A stretch of 64,000 bases of DNA from Mesorhizobium denitrificans (GCF_003403035.1 NZ_QURN01000006.1:124001-188000), one strand, 5' to 3'. Positions 10,540 through 19,589 are shown, counted from the first letter of the stretch. Notes: generated by a model not told the origin, from the letters alone. Translations and numbers: made by a program.

Positions 10540-10697
10540 GACCAATGCCCCAAGGCGGCGGTTATTGAAATCGCCGCCATTGCGACGAAGGCCAGCTTCC
10601 AAAAATCCCCGCGTTTTTTCAGGCCGGGCAGACCCAGCGGCTTGACGATCTGGATCGCCATCAGAGCAATCATGAAAATGGCGAATGCCTTGGACAT
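10536..10697 (-). CDS. Small two-helix membrane protein
   Basis: 53 residues beginning [20 protein letters not shown] and ending with a second hydrophobic stretch ([15 protein letters not shown]). The charged loop LKKRGDFWK separates the helices. I do not know the family name; such proteins follow pgk on the opposite strand in several relatives as far as I recall. The frame continues upstream to 10820, but that part is poor in hydrophobic residues and overlaps the prpE leader, so the start at 10697 is preferred. It ends tail-to-tail with pgk. Confidence 0.6.
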   Translation of the reverse strand: MSKAFAIFMIALMAIQIVKPLGLPGLKKRGDFWKLAFVAMAAISITAALGHWS

Positions 10698-10818
10698 GAT
10701 GCGCTTTGAGCAGGATCGCGCGCCTGTGTCAAAGCCTGCTTCCATGTGACGAATGGCTGATGGACGCGCGTTGGCGCGAGGGTCTAAATACCTCTCACAG
10801 TTGTGGGAGGAACGAGCC

Positions 10819-12723
10819 ATGTCGTCTCGGTATTTTGATGTTTATGCCGAATGGAAGCGCGACCCTGAAGGCTTTTGGGCAAACGCGGCTGCCGATCTCG
10901 ATTGGTTCAAGACTTGGGATAAGGTTTTCGACCCGGACGCGGGCGTCTATGGACGCTGGTTTGTCGGCGCGGAATGCAACACCTGCTACAACGCCGTGGA
11001 TCGCCATGTGGAGAGCGGGCGGGCCAAGCAAACCGCGTTGATTTATGACAGCGCAATAACCGGCTCTCAGCAGAGCTTTACCTATGCTGAGTTGAAGGCG
11101 CAGGTTGTGGCGCTGGCTTCCGTGTTGCAGAACCAGGGCGTCCGCAAAGGCGACCGGGTAATCATTTATATGCCGATGGTGCCGGAGGCGGTGTTTGCCA
11201 TGCTGGCGTGCGCGCGGCTGGGTGCGGTGCATTCCGTGGTGTTCGGCGGCTTTGCCGCTCGTGAGCTTGCCACGCGCATCGACGACTCGCGACCGGATGT
11301 CATTATCTCAGCCTCATGCGGATTGGAGCCGGGGCGCGTTGTCGCCTATAAGCCGTTGCTCGACGACGCTGTTGATATGGCCAAGCATAAAGTCAGACAC
11401 TGCCTGATATTGCAGCGTCCGCAGCAGACCTGCGAGCTTATTGAAGGTCGCGATCTGGATTATGCGGATCAGGTTGCGCGTGAGCGCGCCGCAGGCGCTA
11501 ACGTTGATTGTGTGCCGGTGGCGGCGACCGATCCGCTCTATGTGCTTTACACATCTGGCACGACTGGCCAACCGAAGGGCGTTGTGCGCGACAATGGCGG
11601 CCACATGGTCATGCTGAAATGGACCATGCAGAATGAATTCGGCATCGCGCCGGGCGAGGTTTTCTGGGCGGCGTCTGATGTGGGCTGGGTGGTGGGCCAC
11701 TCCTATATCGTTTACGCGCCGCTGCTGCATGGCTGCACCACGATCTTGTTTGAAGGCAAGCCGGTGGGAACGCCGGACGCTGGAACGTTTTGGCGTGTCA
11801 TTGAGCAGCATGGCGTCGCCGCGCTGTTCACTGCGCCGACGGCCTTTCGCGCGATCCGCAAGGAAGACCCCGATGGAGAGTTCATCCCGAAATATGATCT
11901 GTCGAAGTTTCGGACGCTGTTCCTTGCTGGCGAGCGTGCCGATCCCGACACGATCAAATGGGCGGAACTGCATCTAAAGCGCCCGGTGATCGACCATTGG
12001 TGGCAGACGGAAACAGGCGCGCCCATCAGCCAGAACCCGATTGGGCTTGGCCAGCTTCCGGTGAAGTATGGCTCGCCCTGCGTGCCGATGCCGGGATATG
12101 ACGTGCAGGTGCTGGACGATGCAGGCCACCCGGTTCCGAATGGAACCCTTGGCAATGTTGTGGTGAAATTGCCGCTGCCGCCCGGCTGTTTGCCGACGCT
12201 ATGGAACGCGGATGAGCGCTTCTACAACGCCTATCTCGCCGAGTTCCCCGGCTATTACAAAACCGCCGACGCGGGGGTTATCGACGATGACGGTTATCTG
12301 TTCATCATGGCGCGCACAGACGACATCATCAATGTCGCGGGCCACCGCCTGTCGACGGGCGGCATGGAGGAAGTTCTCGCAGAACACCCGGATGTGGCGG
12401 AATGCGCCGTGATCGGCGTGGCGGATGTCATGAAGGGGCAACTGCCGCTGGGCTTTGTGGTGCTGAACGGCAAAGTCAGCCGGGAATTCGCGGTGATCGA
12501 AAAGGAAATCGTCAAGCTTGTGCGCGATCGCATAGGGCCTGTGGCAGCGCTGAAAACAGTGGTTTCAATCAAGCGCCTGCCAAAGACGCGTTCGGGCAAG
12601 ATTTTGCGCGCTACGATGCAGAAGATTGCCGACAGCGAAGAATGGAAGATGCCCGCGACGATTGATGATCCCGTCATTCTGGACGAGATAACCGTTGCCT
12701 TGAAGGAGCGCGGCATAGGGTAG
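10819..12723 (+). CDS. prpE: Propionyl-CoA synthetase (AMP-forming)
   Basis: 634 residues of the acetyl-CoA synthetase-like adenylate-forming family; the length fits PrpE better than Acs (about 650). The adenylation P-loop YTSGTTGQPKGVVRD is near the middle, and the C-terminal PKTRSGKILR carries the catalytic, acetylation-sensitive lysine. It activates propionate, and probably acetate less well, to the acyl-CoA. GGGAGGAACGAGCC precedes the ATG, which decides the start. No methylcitrate-cycle genes lie nearby, so propionyl-CoA is probably consumed through methylmalonyl-CoA elsewhere (inference). Confidence 0.85.
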   Translation: MSSRYFDVYAEWKRDPEGFWANAAADLDWFKTWDKVFDPDAGVYGRWFVGAECNTCYNAVDRHVESGRAKQTALIYDSAITGSQQSFTYAELKAQVVALASVLQNQGVRKGDRVIIYMPMVPEAVFAMLACARLGAVHSVVFGGFAARELATRIDDSRPDVIISASCGLEPGRVVAYKPLLDDAVDMAKHKVRHCLILQRPQQTCELIEGRDLDYADQVARERAAGANVDCVPVAATDPLYVLYTSGTTGQPKGVVRDNGGHMVMLKWTMQNEFGIAPGEVFWAASDVGWVVGHSYIVYAPLLHGCTTILFEGKPVGTPDAGTFWRVIEQHGVAALFTAPTAFRAIRKEDPDGEFIPKYDLSKFRTLFLAGERADPDTIKWAELHLKRPVIDHWWQTETGAPISQNPIGLGQLPVKYGSPCVPMPGYDVQVLDDAGHPVPNGTLGNVVVKLPLPPGCLPTLWNADERFYNAYLAEFPGYYKTADAGVIDDDGYLFIMARTDDIINVAGHRLSTGGMEEVLAEHPDVAECAVIGVADVMKGQLPLGFVVLNGKVSREFAVIEKEIVKLVRDRIGPVAALKTVVSIKRLPKTRSGKILRATMQKIADSEEWKMPATIDDPVILDEITVALKERGIG

Positions 12724-12808
12724 ACCGTGCGAGCCGCCCGTCCCGTCAATCGCTTGAGATTTGATCGCGCGCGATATAAGACTGAATTGTTGCGTGGGGA
12801 GAATCGCC

Positions 12809-13264
12809 GTGTTGGGCAAGAAAGCTGCGGATGCGTTTCCCGGGCTCGACGAATTTCTGTGCTTTTCGATCTATTCGACAGGCCACGCGTTCAATCAGAT
12901 CTATCGACCGCTGCTCGACAAGCTTGAACTGACCTATCCGCAATATCTGGTGATGGTTTCGCTGTGGGGCGGGGATGGCCAGACGGTGAAAGAACTGGGC
13001 GCGCAATTGTCGCTCGATTCCAGCACTTTGACGCCACTGCTCAAAAGGCTGGAAGCAAGGGGATACCTTTCGCGTCGCCGCGATACGCAGGACGAGCGGC
13101 AGGTGCGGCTGGTGCTTACGCCAGAAGGGCAGGCGCTGCAGCAGCGCGCACGAGAAATTCCGGCGTGTGTGGCTCGCGAGATCGGTCTCAAGAAGGAAGA
13201 TTATCATACGCTGCAGCGTCTTCTCGGTGAGGTGCGCGAGCGGCTTACGAAGAGCGCTGAATAG
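12809..13264 (+). CDS. ohrR: MarR-family regulator, two-cysteine OhrR type
   Basis: 151 residues from a GTG start behind GGGGAG. The peroxide-sensing cysteine sits in the hallmark context LDEFLCFSIYS (Cys18), and a second cysteine at position 120 (IPACVAREIG) matches the resolving cysteine of two-Cys OhrR proteins. A winged helix (about 55-100, with SSTLTPLLKRLE) binds DNA. OhrR proteins repress organic hydroperoxide resistance genes until oxidised. The usual partner ohr is not in this window, so this copy is separated from its target or regulates something else. Confidence 0.8.
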   Translation: MLGKKAADAFPGLDEFLCFSIYSTGHAFNQIYRPLLDKLELTYPQYLVMVSLWGGDGQTVKELGAQLSLDSSTLTPLLKRLEARGYLSRRRDTQDERQVRLVLTPEGQALQQRAREIPACVAREIGLKKEDYHTLQRLLGEVRERLTKSAE

Positions 13265-13286
13265 ATAAGTTCTACCTATGTTCACG

Positions 13287-13320
13287 CTCCTGACTCAGGG
13301 GTGTCAGGAGGGGTGTGCGA
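13287..13320 (+). promoter_or_regulatory. Inverted-repeat operator before the DUF1127 gene
   Basis: CTCCTGAC (13287-13294), 8 bp, then GTCAGGAG (13303-13310) form a perfect 8-bp inverted repeat, followed 2 bp later by GTGTGCGA (13313-13320). The same layout occurs at 13657-13690 before the YafY operon. Two copies with identical arms, spacer length and downstream octamer point to a shared protein-binding site. Confidence 0.65.
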
Positions 13321-13349
13321 TAGTGTTTTCCCAACAAGGAGGCACTGTC

Positions 13350-13634
13350 ATGTTTACTTTATTCAGCAGGCCCATTGCTACTTTGGCGCAGTTTGCGCTG
13401 CACGTGCAGCAGCGCCGCGAGCAGGTTCGGGCACAACGCATATTGGACAGCCTACCCGAATATTTGCGCAAGGACATTGGCTGGCCCGACAGGGAACTCG
13501 AACGGGAAACGCGGGTTCCTGTAGGGAAATCGAGCCGAAAATTGTGGGATGCGGAGGCTGTGCTGGCCAGGACGGAATGTCCCTCGCTGTTCGGTTTGGA
13601 CAAAGGCAATCTGCATGTGAGGAACGGCGCTTGA
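13350..13634 (+). CDS. DUF1127 (YjiS-like) domain protein
   Basis: 94 residues. The central AQRILDSLPEYLRKDIGWP is the short DUF1127 motif, rich in Arg and Leu, with an N-terminal hydrophobic stretch. AAGGAGG precedes the ATG at 13350, so the upstream in-frame ATG at 13278 is not used. Small DUF1127 proteins in alphaproteobacteria have been tied to phosphate and carbon metabolism, RNA turnover and stress. Here the gene has the same operator as the downstream YafY operon and is probably controlled by that regulator. Confidence 0.75.
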   Translation: MFTLFSRPIATLAQFALHVQQRREQVRAQRILDSLPEYLRKDIGWPDRELERETRVPVGKSSRKLWDAEAVLARTECPSLFGLDKGNLHVRNGA

Positions 13635-13656
13635 ACAAGTATTTTCATGCTGAAAC

Positions 13657-13690
13657 CTCCTGACATAATGATGTCAGGAGATGTGTGCGA
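13657..13690 (+). promoter_or_regulatory. Inverted-repeat operator before the YafY operon
   Basis: CTCCTGAC (13657-13664), 8 bp, GTCAGGAG (13673-13680), then GTGTGCGA (13683-13690), directly followed by a -10-like TATAGG (13692-13697). It is the second copy of the site at 13287-13320. Its place before an operon that encodes a WYL regulator suggests autoregulation. Confidence 0.68.
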
Positions 13691-13713
13691 ATATAGGCTC
13701 GCTGGATGATGGG

Positions 13714-14145
13714 ATGGCTGGCGTGAAGAGATGGACGGACAGGCTGAGCCAGGGCGCGCCGGTTTTGAAGGACTCGCCTCGGAATTTTGGCGATGTCGTT
13801 GAGGGGCAGCGGATGCTTGTTCCGACCGCACGCCAGGTCGATGATTTCATCCGGTCGATCCCGAATGGCGTGCAGATGGATGTGCGTGCGCTGCGGACGG
13901 CGATGGCAATTGAAAATGGAGCTGAAGTGACGTGCCCGGTCTACATGGGTTATCATCTCAGAACCGTAGCGGAAGCCGCGTTTGAAGCGCTCGAACAGGG
14001 CGCGGACGTAAACGACATCACGCCATTTTGGCGGGTGTTGAATGAGCAGTCGCCAACGACACGCAAATTGTCGTTCGGAGCGGACTTCGTTGTCGGCCAA
14101 AGGCGAAGCGAAGGATTAGAGGGGATTAACGATGCGGCGGGCTGA
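13714..14145 (+). CDS. Conserved hypothetical protein in a YafY operon
   Basis: About 143 residues starting MAGVKRWTDRLSQG. I do not recognise a characterised family. Visible are a central helical region with a single cysteine in GAEVTCPVYMGYHLR and a C-terminal ITPFWRVL segment. No signal peptide or membrane helix is seen. An ATG at 13681 is also in frame but lies in the conserved operator, so I prefer 13714. It overlaps the regulator gene by 14 bp, so the two are almost certainly co-translated and this is probably the regulator's main target. Confidence 0.6.
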   Translation: MAGVKRWTDRLSQGAPVLKDSPRNFGDVVEGQRMLVPTARQVDDFIRSIPNGVQMDVRALRTAMAIENGAEVTCPVYMGYHLRTVAEAAFEALEQGADVNDITPFWRVLNEQSPTTRKLSFGADFVVGQRRSEGLEGINDAAG

Positions 14146-14851
14146 TCGACTTTTTCAGATCGTCCAGCATTTTCGTGGTGGTCGCCTTGTGACTGCGCAG
14201 AAGCTCGGCCAATGGCTCGAAGTGTCTGAACGCACAATCTATCGCGACATCGCTGATTTGCAGTCCAGCGGCGTGCCGATCGATGGCGAGGCCGGTGTTG
14301 GCTACATGATGAGAGAAGGGTTTGATCTACCTCCGCTGATGTTTACGCGAGACGAAATCGTTGCTCTGGTGGCTGGCGCTCGAATGGTTCGTGCCTTCGG
14401 TGGCGCGACAATGGCACGGGCCGCTGAAGAAGCTCTGGTGAAGATCGGCTCGGTGCTGCCGGACAATGAGAAGGCGCGCATTGAGCGAACCGAAATCCAT
14501 TCGCCTATGTGGGTCGTGACCGATGCGGATCGAAAGGTGATCGATGCGCTGGAGCGCGCCGTCGAAGAGCGCAAGGTACTAACGATTGAATATAAGGACG
14601 AGTCAGGACAGGCGTCGTCACGCGACGTGCGCCCGCTCGGCCTGTGGTTCTGGGGCCGTGTTTGGACGCTGGTTGCGTGGTGTGAAATGCGCGAGGATTT
14701 TCGCACGTTCCGCATTGATCGCGTTGCATCGCTGGCTTGTTCTGGCCGGGTGTTCAAGCCAGAGCGCGGCAGGCAATTGGCTGACTTTTACCGGGCCATG
14801 GAGCGTGAGGAAGCGCGCGACGGCATGACCCGTCGCAGCTATTACGCGTAA
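14132..14851 (+). CDS. YafY-family transcriptional regulator (HTH_11 + WYL)
   Basis: 239 residues. The N-terminal winged helix (about 1-60) contains the recognition helix in VSERTIYRDIADLQSSGVPI. The C-terminal part (about 135-235) is a WYL domain, a ligand- or nucleic-acid-sensing module. YafY proteins regulate neighbouring genes, often their own operon. The operon promoter and the DUF1127 promoter both carry the CTCCTGAC-N8-GTCAGGAG repeat, the natural candidate operator. The ligand is unknown. Confidence 0.82.
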   Translation: MRRADRLFQIVQHFRGGRLVTAQKLGQWLEVSERTIYRDIADLQSSGVPIDGEAGVGYMMREGFDLPPLMFTRDEIVALVAGARMVRAFGGATMARAAEEALVKIGSVLPDNEKARIERTEIHSPMWVVTDADRKVIDALERAVEERKVLTIEYKDESGQASSRDVRPLGLWFWGRVWTLVAWCEMREDFRTFRIDRVASLACSGRVFKPERGRQLADFYRAMEREEARDGMTRRSYYA

Positions 14852-14872
14852 GGCCGGGCGAGAGCGCCGACC

Positions 14873-15574
14873 TTATTCTTCCTCGTCTTCGTCCGACTTA
14901 TTGGACTTGAGCGCCGAGAGCTTGGCGAACACGGCGTTTGCGTCCAGCTCTTCGTCTTCCTTGCGAACCTTGGCGGTTTCATCCTCCGCCGGAAGGCGCT
15001 CGGTGAGTGAAGCCGGCAGCAGCGTGTCGCCGACAGGCGCACCCGCGGGCCGATTTGCGGAAGCGCGCTGAACCTCGATGTCGAGATCGATCTGCGAGCA
15101 GAGGCCGAGCGTTACCGGATCCATCGGTTGGAGGTTTGCGGCATTCCAGTGACGGCGCTCGCGAATCTGCTCGATGGTTGATTTCGTTGTGCCGACGAGA
15201 CGCGAAATCGCTGCATCTTTCAACTCGGGGTGATTGCGAACCAGCCACAGAATTGCGTTCGGGCGATCCTGACGCTTTGAGAGCGGGGTGTAGCGTGCGC
15301 CACGACGCTTGGTCTCGGGGACGCGGACCTTCGGCTCGGAAAGCTTGATTTTGTAATTCGTGTCCTGTTCACCGCGCTTGATTTCCTCGCGGGTGAGCTG
15401 ACCGGTCATAACCGGGTCCATACCCTTGATGCCTTGAGCGGCTTCACCGTCTGCAATGGCTTTCACTTCAAGCGGATGTAGGGAGCAAAATTGAGCGATC
15501 TGGTCAAAAGACAATGCCGTGTTGTCAACCAGCCAAACAGCGGTCGCCTTGGGCATGAGAAGCGTATTGGTCAT
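14873..15574 (-). CDS. trcR: DUF1013 family cell-cycle regulator TrcR
   Basis: 233 residues starting MTNTLLMPKATAVWLVDNTA, characteristic of DUF1013, found almost only in alphaproteobacteria. Helix-turn-helix-like segments lie near residues 20-45 (SFDQIAQFCSLHPLEVKAI) and 110-140 (NAILWLVRNHPELKDAAISR). The C-terminus is very acidic (DEDEEE). TrcR associates with RNA polymerase and activates transcription of cell-cycle genes including ccrM and gcrA in Caulobacter. GAGGAT lies at a plausible distance before the ATG at 15574. It is 22 bp from the convergent YafY gene. Confidence 0.85.
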   Translation of the reverse strand: MTNTLLMPKATAVWLVDNTALSFDQIAQFCSLHPLEVKAIADGEAAQGIKGMDPVMTGQLTREEIKRGEQDTNYKIKLSEPKVRVPETKRRGARYTPLSKRQDRPNAILWLVRNHPELKDAAISRLVGTTKSTIEQIRERRHWNAANLQPMDPVTLGLCSQIDLDIEVQRASANRPAGAPVGDTLLPASLTERLPAEDETAKVRKEDEELDANAVFAKLSALKSNKSDEDEEE

Positions 15575-15687
15575 TGCGATAATATCCTCTCGTTCGCCCG
15601 CGTCCCTCGCGCGGGCGGTGGGCATAGCCACCAATTTTGGGAAATCACGGTTGCATATAGTCGCAAACGCAATCAGACGCAATGGCG

Positions 15688-16872
15688 CTAAAGCCTGCGC
15701 CGCACAAGCACTGCTAACCACATACTCAAAGCGACATTCACGGTCATTGCCAATGTAAGAATCTCGACCGTTCGCTGTGCTCCAGCCGTCTCGATCATTA
15801 ATGCGCCGACCGAAGGCGCGAGCGCATAAGCAATGTAGCCGGGACGGGCGAGCAGCCCGATAATGGTTGCGAATTTCTCCGGCCCAAACAGCGTGAGCGG
15901 CAGGGAGCCGCGTGCAATAGAGTAGATTCCATTGCCTGCTGAAAAGATGATGATTGCAACAGACAAATACTGAAAGCCCATCGCGAAGAGAGCCAGACCG
16001 AGCGCGCAGCCGAACTGAGCTATGAGAAACGACCACACCGGATGGTGTCGGCTGCCGAAGAAAAGGTCCAGTGAACGCGCAGCGACCTGGCTCGGGCCGA
16101 TAAGAGCGCCGAGTGCGACAGCGGCCGCAAGCCCCAGTCCGCGTGATTGCAACAGTTCGATAAGGTGGATGTAGATCACCGACATGCTCAGCGCGATGAC
16201 GACGAATGTCGCCATCAACAGATAATAGATTGGTCTGTCTGACGGTTCGAGAGCAGGCTCGTTTTTGCTTACAGCGGGCACAGGAATGACATTCCCGCGA
16301 AGCCCCCACAGGACGAGCGGGATGCAGAATAAAAGCGAAATCAGTGCATAGGTGATGCATATGCCGCGCCAGCCGATTTCAGGAAGAAGAGCTGCCGAAA
16401 GCGGCCAGCAAATGGTGCTGGCAAAGCCACCCCAAAGTGTGACTGTGGCGATGGCAGAGCGCGCCGCCGCGCCGTAAAGCCTGCCCAGCGATGCGAAGGC
16501 GGCGTCGTATAGACAACCGCCCATGCCCGCGCCCAATAGCAGCCAGCCGGTCAAGAAGGTAGCTTTGTGGTTTGAAATTGAGAGCAACAGCAACCCAAGC
16601 GCTAGCATCAGGAAACCGATTGCCATGACGCCGCGTCCACCATTGCGACCGATGGTTCGACCTACCCATGGTGATACAAGTCCAGCGATCAACATGCCCG
16701 CCGACTGCGCGCCAGACATAAAGGTCAAAGACCAACCTGTATCGGCGTTGATCGGCGCGCCGAGAACGCCGAGCAAATAATAGGACGAGCCGAAGGCAAA
16801 TATCTGCGTTGCGCCCAGCGCCGAAGCCACGACCCAGGGGCGCGCTGTTGTCGCAGAAATCGCGGATGACAT
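15688..16872 (-). CDS. MFS transporter
   Basis: 394 residues with about 12 hydrophobic helices and the central cytoplasmic loop near residue 200 (NVIPVPAVSKNEPALEPSD). The loop between helices 2 and 3 (GRTIGRNGGRG) fits the MFS motif A pattern. The substrate cannot be told from the sequence. A 113-bp gap before trcR holds a GC-rich hairpin without a T tract, so partial read-through into trcR is possible. Confidence 0.75.
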   Translation of the reverse strand: MSSAISATTARPWVVASALGATQIFAFGSSYYLLGVLGAPINADTGWSLTFMSGAQSAGMLIAGLVSPWVGRTIGRNGGRGVMAIGFLMLALGLLLLSISNHKATFLTGWLLLGAGMGGCLYDAAFASLGRLYGAAARSAIATVTLWGGFASTICWPLSAALLPEIGWRGICITYALISLLFCIPLVLWGLRGNVIPVPAVSKNEPALEPSDRPIYYLLMATFVVIALSMSVIYIHLIELLQSRGLGLAAAVALGALIGPSQVAARSLDLFFGSRHHPVWSFLIAQFGCALGLALFAMGFQYLSVAIIIFSAGNGIYSIARGSLPLTLFGPEKFATIIGLLARPGYIAYALAPSVGALMIETAGAQRTVEILTLAMTVNVALSMWLAVLVRRRL

Positions 16873-16988
16873 AGAGGCGACGAACCTTTCCCAAAGGCCA
16901 AGCGGGCCAGGAGAAGCGAATAACAGCCGTGATGAAAAATTGTTAGCCGGATGAAAACAGATTAGGCGCTACTGGACCTGCACCGCGA

Positions 16989-17999
16989 TCAGGCTACGTC
17001 GAGCATGATCTTGCCGATGTGCTCACCTTCTTCCATGCGCTCATGCGCGCGCCACGCTTCTTTGAACGGATAAATCATGTCCAGCACCGGCGCGATGCGC
17101 CGCGCGGCGAGCAGCGGCCAGACATAGGATTCGAGCGCGTCGGCAAGCCCAGCCTTAAATTCATTGTTGCGCGGTCTGAGCGTCGAGCCGGTGTGGACGA
17201 GGCGTTTCACCATGAGCTTTGCAATATCGACGTTGGCTTTTGGACCGGCCTGAACCGCAATCTGCACGATGCGGCCTTCAATGGCTGCCGCGTCATAGTT
17301 GCGGCTGACATAATCACCGCCCACCATGTCCAGAATAACGTTTGCGCCGCGCCCGTCGGTGGCTTCATGCACAGCTCTGACGAAATCTTCTTCCCGATAG
17401 TTGATCGCACGTATAGCGCCGAGGCTGATGCACGTCTCGCATTTCTCCTCAGACCCTGCCGTTGCGATGACACGGCTGCCGAGAGCGGTTGCGATCTGAA
17501 TCGCGGTTGTGCCGATGCCCGAAGTGCCGCCATGAACCAGAAGCGTTTCACCGGGCTTGAGCGCGCCGCGCTCGAAAACATTGTGCCAGACGGTAAAGTA
17601 ATTCTCGGGCAGGGCGGCGGCTTCGGTGAACGTGAAGCCGGCGGGAACTGGCAGCACGCTGCCTGCATCGCATTTCACATATTCAGCGTATCCGCCGCCG
17701 GGCGTCAGTGCGCACACCTGATCGCCAATGCGCCAGCGTTCCACATTTTCACCGACCGCCGCGATGGTGCCCGAAACTTCGAGGCCGGGAAGATCGGATG
17801 CGCCGGGCGGGGCGGGGTAGAGCCCTTTGCGCTGCATGATATCGGGCCTGTTCACGCCCGCCGCTTTGACCTTGATGAGGACTTCATTGGCTTCCGGTTG
17901 AGGCAGTTCGCGCTTTTCGGGACGCAAGACCAATGGACCACCGGGGGCGGTGATTGCGATTGCCGTCATTTTTTCCGGCAGTCTTTCCGCTTTCGCCAT
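16989..17999 (-). CDS. NAD(P)H-quinone oxidoreductase, zinc-independent MDR family
   Basis: 336 residues. A GroES-like domain (about 1-130) precedes a Rossmann fold with HGGTSGIGTTAIQIA near residue 155. The catalytic-zinc ligands of alcohol dehydrogenases are missing, placing it with quinone oxidoreductases of the PIG3/QorA kind. It would reduce quinones or enones with NADPH. GGAGGAAAACA precedes the ATG at 17999. It is divergent from the DUF1192 gene, and a shared 78-bp region must hold both promoters. Confidence 0.82.
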   Translation of the reverse strand: MAKAERLPEKMTAIAITAPGGPLVLRPEKRELPQPEANEVLIKVKAAGVNRPDIMQRKGLYPAPPGASDLPGLEVSGTIAAVGENVERWRIGDQVCALTPGGGYAEYVKCDAGSVLPVPAGFTFTEAAALPENYFTVWHNVFERGALKPGETLLVHGGTSGIGTTAIQIATALGSRVIATAGSEEKCETCISLGAIRAINYREEDFVRAVHEATDGRGANVILDMVGGDYVSRNYDAAAIEGRIVQIAVQAGPKANVDIAKLMVKRLVHTGSTLRPRNNEFKAGLADALESYVWPLLAARRIAPVLDMIYPFKEAWRAHERMEEGEHIGKIMLDVA

Positions 18000-18077
18000 T
18001 GTTTTCCTCCATCCATTTGATGCTGCTTTGTAGTCTTAGTATTCTGGCAGCGATGTAAAGAAAAACGGGAGGAATGA

Positions 18078-18269
18078 ATGGCCCTCTTCGACGATGAAGC
18101 GCGCCCGGTGGTTAAAACCCACCAGATTGGACAGGATCTGTCGCTTTTGTCCGTAGGCGAATTGCAGGACCGAATTGCACAATTGCAGGCCGAAATTGCG
18201 CGGCTGGAAACCGAACTGAAAGCAAAAGGGGCGACAAAGGCGGCGGCAGAAGCTCTCTTCAAAAGCTGA
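18078..18269 (+). CDS. DUF1192 family protein
   Basis: 63 residues with the usual family layout: an N-terminal MALFDDEARP, a middle IGQDLSLLSVGELQDRIA and a coiled-coil C-terminal half (LQAEIARLETELKAK). The family is restricted to alphaproteobacteria. GGGAGGAATG sits at the start codon. The function is unknown. Similar small coiled coils in this clade act as adaptors, but that is inference. Confidence 0.8.
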   Translation: MALFDDEARPVVKTHQIGQDLSLLSVGELQDRIAQLQAEIARLETELKAKGATKAAAEALFKS

Positions 18270-18341
18270 TGCGTGTAATGCTGTCGCCACTTCCTGCTTT
18301 GTAAAAGCCAAGGTCCGTGATTCGCAGTTGAAGGGTTTTGA

Positions 18342-19589
18342 ATGTTCGCCGCTTATCGTCCGATACTGGCGCTGCTGCGCGGCACAGCTTTCCTGCTGGC
18401 TGCTTCGGGCCTGCACGGCTTGTTGCTGCCGCTAAGAGGGCAGGCGGAAGGGTTTTCGACCGGCGTGCTGGGTTTGCTCGGTACGGCTTGGGCGGGCGGC
18501 TTCATCGCTGGCTGCTATTTTGCGCCGCGCCTTGTTCGCCGTGCGGGACATGTTCGCGCTTTTGGAACCTTGGCTGCGATCGGCGCCATCGTCGCGCTGC
18601 TGACCGGCCTGTTCATCGACGAAACGATGTGGGTGATCCTGCGCGCCTTCACCGGCTTCACGATGGCCGGTTGCTTCATGATTATCGAAAGCTGGCTGAA
18701 CGAGCGCGCAAACAACGAAAATCGCGGCACTGTGTTTGGCCTTTACATGATGGTGACATACGCATCCATCATGGCGGGGCAGATGGCCGTTGCTGCCGGC
18801 GACGTGCGCACGGAATCGCTGTTCATGGTAACGGGCATTCTGTTCTGCTGTTCGCTCATTCCGACGGCGGTTTCCTCTCAGGCTACACCAAGGCCGCTGC
18901 AAGAAGTCTCGCTCGACCTGAAGGGCCTGTACAAGAACTCGCCGGTTTCGTTCGGAGCGTGCTTTTTGATCGGCATTGCAAATGGCGCATGGGGAACGCT
19001 GGGCGCGGTTTATGGCGCGCGCATTCAACTGACCACGGCAGAAATTGCACTGATGATGAGCCTGGTCGTCGTGGCCGGTGCGGCAATGCAAATGCCGATA
19101 GGCCGTGTTTCGGACCGCATGGACCGGCGGTATGTGCTGGCATCAGCGGCATTCGGGGCAGCACTGGTCGGCCTGGCGGTGTTCGTTTTCCAGCCGCACG
19201 GGGCTACAGCCGTGATCGCCATGACCGCGTGCTATGGTGCGCTGGCCTATACGCTTTATTCGATTGCGGTAGCCCACGCTAACGATCACGCGCGCAGCGA
19301 GGATTTCGTGAAAATCTCGGGCGGGCTGCTTTTGTTGTATGGGTTCGGCACGATGGTAGGGCCGGTGATCGGCGCGAGCCTTATGAGCGCGCTGAGGCCG
19401 GAAGGGCTGTTTCTCGCGACGGTTTTTGCCCATGCGGCGCTGGCTGGCTATACGCTGCTGCGCATCAAACGCCGCGCGCCGGTTCCGGTCGAGAATCGCG
19501 AGGCATTCCAGACTATGCCGTCCGATCGCGTCGTTACGCCGGAAGCGGCGAAGCTAGATCCGCGTGTGCAATCCAATAATGATAGTTGA
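18342..19589 (+). CDS. MFS transporter (YcaD-like)
   Basis: 415 residues with about 12 membrane helices. MFS motif A-like loops are seen (RLVRRAGHVRAFG after helix 2 and GRVSDRMDRRYVL after helix 8), and the middle loop contains SSQATPRPLQEVSLDLKG. It resembles the YcaD branch of drug or metabolite exporters; the substrate is unknown. The C-terminal 40 residues are soluble. The downstream ArsR-like gene begins 33 bp on and may be co-transcribed. Confidence 0.75.
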   Translation: MFAAYRPILALLRGTAFLLAASGLHGLLLPLRGQAEGFSTGVLGLLGTAWAGGFIAGCYFAPRLVRRAGHVRAFGTLAAIGAIVALLTGLFIDETMWVILRAFTGFTMAGCFMIIESWLNERANNENRGTVFGLYMMVTYASIMAGQMAVAAGDVRTESLFMVTGILFCCSLIPTAVSSQATPRPLQEVSLDLKGLYKNSPVSFGACFLIGIANGAWGTLGAVYGARIQLTTAEIALMMSLVVVAGAAMQMPIGRVSDRMDRRYVLASAAFGAALVGLAVFVFQPHGATAVIAMTACYGALAYTLYSIAVAHANDHARSEDFVKISGGLLLLYGFGTMVGPVIGASLMSALRPEGLFLATVFAHAALAGYTLLRIKRRAPVPVENREAFQTMPSDRVVTPEAAKLDPRVQSNNDS

